The notes under the pieces: generated by a model
The model's database searches: none
What the model was told of the DNA's origin: nothing
Seen by the model: only the letters and a program-made list of their open reading frames with translations
Position numbers and translations under genes: made by a program
Assembly: GCF_024451105.1 (NCBI RefSeq)
Contig: NZ_JANGEY010000002.1
Coordinates: 248,001 to 312,000 of the forward strand
Length of the DNA stretch: 64,000 bases
Origin: Stutzerimonas stutzeri
GTDB taxonomy: Bacteria; Pseudomonadota; Gammaproteobacteria; Pseudomonadales; Pseudomonadaceae
Direction of reading: 5' to 3'
Shown here: positions 61,503-64,000 of the stretch, one piece after another
How the letters are laid out: the number at the start of each line of letters is the position of its first letter
Position numbering within the stretch: position 1 is the stretch's first letter

Positions 61503-62498
61503 TTGCCATATTTGGACTCCAGACGTGTCCGCAATAACGACTTCTTTCTCTATTTTGAGTTCTTGCTTGACCTTCGCGAACTCATGACTTAGCCGATGAA
61601 ATGACTCTTCGGTCGGCTTATATTCACCCACCACAATCTTGCTACAGGGGCTTTTTACCATAGCCTTAATTATGTGACTGTCCTTATCCTCGAAAAATGA
61701 ACATCCGAATGTAAATATGGTTCCAGCGCACTCTTCAATCCGCTTATAGGCGTACAGCAGGTACGAATTCGCCCTTATAGCCTTGAGCTTTTGCTCCCCA
61801 GTCCCTTCCGATACACACATTGGGAAATGGCCATTCGCTATGTTTTCCTGAACGCGCGCCAGAATCGGGTAGGCTTTGCCGCTTTTTGACTTGATTGCAC
61901 CGACTCCATCCCTAAACAGGAACAATGCCCCATGCGGAAAAAGGAAATTGGCGTCTTCGTCGGGAACGAAGACCAGCTCACCATCGATCTTGTCGAAAGA
62001 ATCTTGCCCCAAGTAATTATTTTCGAAGCACCTAACCCAATAGAGGAGGAGATCGTAATTCAGAGAAAATACATTTGAAAACCCTCGAAGGAACTCTCTG
62101 CAAGCCTCGATTTTCGCTTTTTTCACTTTCCCTTCATCAGTAGTAAAATCAATATTGAAAGACTGGGGATGCGAATTAGCTACTGCGACGATCAATTGAT
62201 CGCGCAACTCCTGAATTTCTCTTTCTATAACTTGGATAAGCTCATTTCCTGGCGCGTACCTTTCAAGAATAGCTACAGCATTAGTCAGCTTCTGGTGAGC
62301 CAACTCAAAGTCAAAGTTGCAGTCGCCCAGTAGCGCAAAAAGGGGAGCTCCCTCTTCGATGTCACACAGCTCCAAGAGCGTACTCCAGGAGAAATTACCC
62401 TCTCCGAATGCTAAATCATAGGAGAGGCCGAATCCGTTACCTAAAATTATGGATTTCGTCCCCGTGCAACTATTTAACTCTTTGACAAAGTCTTCCAT
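61497..62498 (-). CDS. DUF4917 protein, SIR2-like fold
   Basis: 333 residues. Features of DUF4917/SIR2-like proteins: IILGNGFGLSYD near residue 18, VFSLNYDLLLYW near 140, FLFPHGALFLFRDG near 190, CVSEGTGEQKLKAIR, and FTFGCSFFEDKDSHIIKA. The SIR2 clan binds NAD, and SIR2-like domains act as NAD-depleting effectors in several antiphage systems; that role here is an inference. AGAGAG precedes the ATG at 62498. AT-rich and foreign-looking. Confidence 0.75.
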   Translation of the reverse strand: MEDFVKELNSCTGTKSIILGNGFGLSYDLAFGEGNFSWSTLLELCDIEEGAPLFALLGDCNFDFELAHQKLTNAVAILERYAPGNELIQVIEREIQELRDQLIVAVANSHPQSFNIDFTTDEGKVKKAKIEACREFLRGFSNVFSLNYDLLLYWVRCFENNYLGQDSFDKIDGELVFVPDEDANFLFPHGALFLFRDGVGAIKSKSGKAYPILARVQENIANGHFPMCVSEGTGEQKLKAIRANSYLLYAYKRIEECAGTIFTFGCSFFEDKDSHIIKAMVKSPCSKIVVGEYKPTEESFHRLSHEFAKVKQELKIEKEVVIADTSGVQIWQP

Positions 62499-62516
62499 GT
62501 GCTCTCTCTGACACGA

Positions 62517-62573
62517 CCCTAACGCTTCAATCAGCCGCCGCTTTTAGCGGTCGGCTGCATTGATTTGTTAGCA
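62517..62573 (-). other. attC recombination site 2
   Basis: 57 bases. Outer cores CTAAC/GTTAG, then AATCA/TGATT, then CAGCCG-A-CCGCT/AGCGG-CGGCTG around an AAA loop with one extrahelical base: the imperfect stem expected of a folded attC bottom strand. The last codons of the two-TM protein (MQPTAKSGG) are encoded in it. Confidence 0.8.
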
Positions 62574-63172
62574 TTTTCGGTCTGCGCTGGCTCACCAGTA
62601 TTGGTTGCCTCAGTTAAATTTGGTTCGGCGAAGCTTGTATAAAGAGCAAACGCCAGGCCCGCCAAGCCCACAAAAAAACCTCCAATTGTGTAATACTTTT
62701 GCTGCCTTTTTTCTTTTTGATTAATGGTAAGCAAGTCTTTAATCTGAGTTGTTAATGGTTCTAGTAAGTGCTCATTACCATTTATTTTATCACGGAGTCT
62801 TTCAAGGTGAATGCGAACTTCGTTGGGCAGCCCCTCAAAAGGCTCATCCTTACGATATTGAGTAATATAGCTTTTTATTAACTCCTTATGTTGAGATAGA
62901 TCTTCCTCTCTGCCGGCCATGATTTCGCGGTTATATTCCCGAATGGTAAATTGTATCTTTGATTGAGTAAGCCCTCTAGTGGATGCTATTTCCTTAACAT
63001 CTTCCCATGATGGTTTACTATGCTTTACCGTGTCTTTGAAGTCCTTTGAGAATTTGGATATTTGCTTCATTTCGAAAATATCTTCGAGCATGCTTCCCAA
63101 TGCCCAGGATATAAAAATTAATCCACCAACAACACCAATGGCAATTAATACAATATTAAACCACTCTGGCAC
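62531..63172 (-). CDS. Two-TM membrane protein of a gene cassette
   Basis: 213 residues: TM helix 6-26, a charged helical cytoplasmic or periplasmic region (about 30-160), TM helix 161-181, and a short tail whose end MQPTAKSGG is encoded by the attC site. No known family recognised. GTG start at 63172 with AGGAG at good spacing, 20 bases after attC 1. Confidence 0.7.
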   Translation of the reverse strand: MPEWFNIVLIAIGVVGGLIFISWALGSMLEDIFEMKQISKFSKDFKDTVKHSKPSWEDVKEIASTRGLTQSKIQFTIREYNREIMAGREEDLSQHKELIKSYITQYRKDEPFEGLPNEVRIHLERLRDKINGNEHLLEPLTTQIKDLLTINQKEKRQQKYYTIGGFFVGLAGLAFALYTSFAEPNLTEATNTGEPAQTENANKSMQPTAKSGG

Positions 63173-63191
63173 TTACTTGCTCCTATTTGAG

Positions 63192-63249
63192 TGCTAACGC
63201 TGGAAATCAGCGGCGCCGGGACGGCGTCCACTGCATTGACTTGTTAGCC
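63192..63249 (-). other. attC recombination site 1
   Basis: 58 bases. Outer cores GCTAAC/GTTAGC, then AAGTCA/TGATTT (one wobble), then CAGTGG/CCGCTG and GCCG/CGGC around a small loop. The upstream gene's TAA stop is in GGCTAAC. Same design and similar length as attC 2. Confidence 0.8.
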
Positions 63250-63690
63250 TAAATCTGTGTTTTGATACGACCTACTCAGGGCAATGAGACTGGTTGATAT
63301 TCCAGCCGTGTGCGGAATAACTATTAGCTCTATGCCTAAGTCAGATATTATCTCTAGCCTACTCTCTTGTAGAACTCGGCTGTCTGGAATGAAATATTTC
63401 TGGGGCTGGAATGCTTTGACTATTTCCTCAAATGAGGTTGATTTTTTGAAGAAAATATCACCAAGGGCCTCCCTCCTTAAGGACTCCATTCGTATATCTA
63501 TGCCTTGAAAGGGCCTACTACTCCCTTTGTTTTTCCTGACCATGGCGTCCTCATCAACACCAACAACTAAAAGGTCACATTTCTCTCTGCATGCCCGCAG
63601 GTAGTTTCTATGCCCCTCATGCAGAAGGTCGAATACCCCGGAAGTATATCCGATTATTCCGCCTTGATTCGGAAAGGTTATATTTAGCAT
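63244..63690 (-). CDS. Cytidylyltransferase-like nucleotidyltransferase
   Basis: 148 residues. The HxGH-type motif is in GYTSGVFDLLHEGHRNYL (His24-Glu-Gly-His27), followed by LLVVGVDEDAMVRKNKG; this is the glycerol-3-phosphate/ethanolamine-phosphate cytidylyltransferase-like superfamily. The C-terminal ISTSLI is the usual ISxT/S motif. The substrate is unknown. ATG 9 bases after the macro-domain-like gene; stop inside attC 1. Confidence 0.82.
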   Translation of the reverse strand: MLNITFPNQGGIIGYTSGVFDLLHEGHRNYLRACREKCDLLVVGVDEDAMVRKNKGSSRPFQGIDIRMESLRREALGDIFFKKSTSFEEIVKAFQPQKYFIPDSRVLQESRLEIISDLGIELIVIPHTAGISTSLIALSRSYQNTDLG

Positions 63691-63699
63691 GTGAAGCGC

Positions 63700-64000
63700 C
63701 TACGAATTTTTCAAAATCACGCTTGCCGTTTGCGCGGCGTCAGTTAGCCTGTAAGTTCCTAAGTAGATGTCTAGGGCAGCATCGTTGGATTTGATGGCCT
63801 CAATAATCGGTATAACTGTTTTGGAGATTGTTTCCTCAGCAGAAAGTCTTCCGCTGCCTAGTCCAAAAATCGGAACGAATACTGATTTGCAGGAAAAATT
63901 TACGCATTGATCTATTGTAGATTGAATGATTTTCCTTATTGACTGCTCATCAATCAGGTTGACGCCATCGTCTCGCTTTTCAAGAGCGACGGCATGGATG
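63700..64000 (-). CDS. Macro-domain-like protein, C-terminal part (5' end beyond the window)
   Basis: The last 99 residues are present (first full codon at 63999). KSVFVPIFGLGSGRLSAEET matches the phosphate-loop region of macro domains (which bind ADP-ribose or related nucleotides): hydrophobic strand, GxGxG-like loop, then LSxEE helix. The rest is helical and ends VILKNS. Macro is the best guess; another Rossmann-like nucleotide-binding fold is possible. Forms a pair with the nucleotidyltransferase gene. Confidence 0.5.
   Translation of the reverse strand, partial: IHAVALEKRDDGVNLIDEQSIRKIIQSTIDQCVNFSCKSVFVPIFGLGSGRLSAEETISKTVIPIIEAIKSNDAALDIYLGTYRLTDAAQTASVILKNS

Larger units (their letters stand above)
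61394..64000 (-). mobile_element. Integron-type gene-cassette array (no integrase in view)
   Basis: Four AT-rich genes, all on the minus strand, are separated by attC-like palindromes at 63192-63249 and 62517-62573 and perhaps 61394-61502. Each gene or pair that precedes an attC ends its reading frame with a stop inside the CTAAC of that site. Base composition differs strongly from the nif genes next door. The array continues past the right end of the window; the integrase and attI site, if any, are not visible. Confidence 0.75.

Overview
The window is GC-rich chromosome from a nitrogen-fixing member of the Pseudomonadaceae (Azotobacter or nif-bearing Pseudomonas type). The gene order pepN, DUF2797, DUF1315, rhomboid, phosphoesterase, nadK and the order SDR, metZ, purF, cvpA, SPOR, folC, accD, trpF, truA, fimV, asd-like, asd, leuB, leuD, leuC, LysR match, from memory, the PA3083-PA3122 stretch of P. 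aeruginosa PAO1. The nif gene order matches, from memory, the major nif cluster of Azotobacter vinelandii.

Layout. 1-10.7 kb: end of a sodium/alanine symporter gene, pepN, small conserved genes, nadK, a PLP enzyme, a coiled-coil protein and a 28-residue microprotein. 10.8-11.3 kb: tRNA-Asp, tRNA-Asp, tRNA-Val. 11.3-30 kb: metabolic genes on the minus strand (metZ, purF, folC, accD, trpF, truA, fimV, asd, leuBDC), ending at a divergent LysR regulator. 30-35 kb: dihydrouridine synthase, thioesterase and the Entner-Doudoroff genes eda, edd and pgl, then a hemerythrin and an HtrA-type protease. 36.8-37.4 kb: a tandem tRNA-Glu/tRNA-Ala operon with a strong promoter. 37.4-42 kb: gltX, an alcohol dehydrogenase, and the molybdenum cofactor genes moeA and moaB. 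42-42.5 kb: two complete tRNA-Pro transcription units.

42.6-61.1 kb is nif territory in three blocks: (a) iscA-nifU-nifS-nifV-cysE-nifW-nifZ-nifM-clpX and nifF on the minus strand; (b) modE-modA-modB-modC on the plus strand, a molybdate sensor and ABC importer; (c) nifE-nifN-nifX, two NifX-associated genes, a 2[4Fe-4S] ferredoxin, a [2Fe-2S] ferredoxin, two or three unfamiliar small genes and a DUF364 gene on the minus strand. Together they make and load FeMo-cofactor: NifU, NifS and IscA build Fe-S clusters, NifV makes homocitrate, NifEN is the cofactor scaffold, ModABC brings in molybdate, NifM matures the Fe protein, and NifF and the ferredoxins carry electrons. nifHDK are not in the window. 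Sigma-54 promoters with NifA upstream sites (TGT-N10-ACA) are readable before nifF, iscA and nifE. The iscA/modE gap carries three NifA sites, one overlapping a ModE-like operator.

61.4-64 kb is a different kind of DNA: AT-rich genes on the minus strand, separated by palindromic elements with the core sites and folded arms of integron attC sites. The stop codons of three of the genes lie inside the elements. This looks like a gene-cassette array (no integrase is visible) abutting the nif cluster. It carries a macro-domain-like gene, a nucleotidyltransferase, a two-TM protein and a SIR2-like DUF4917 protein.
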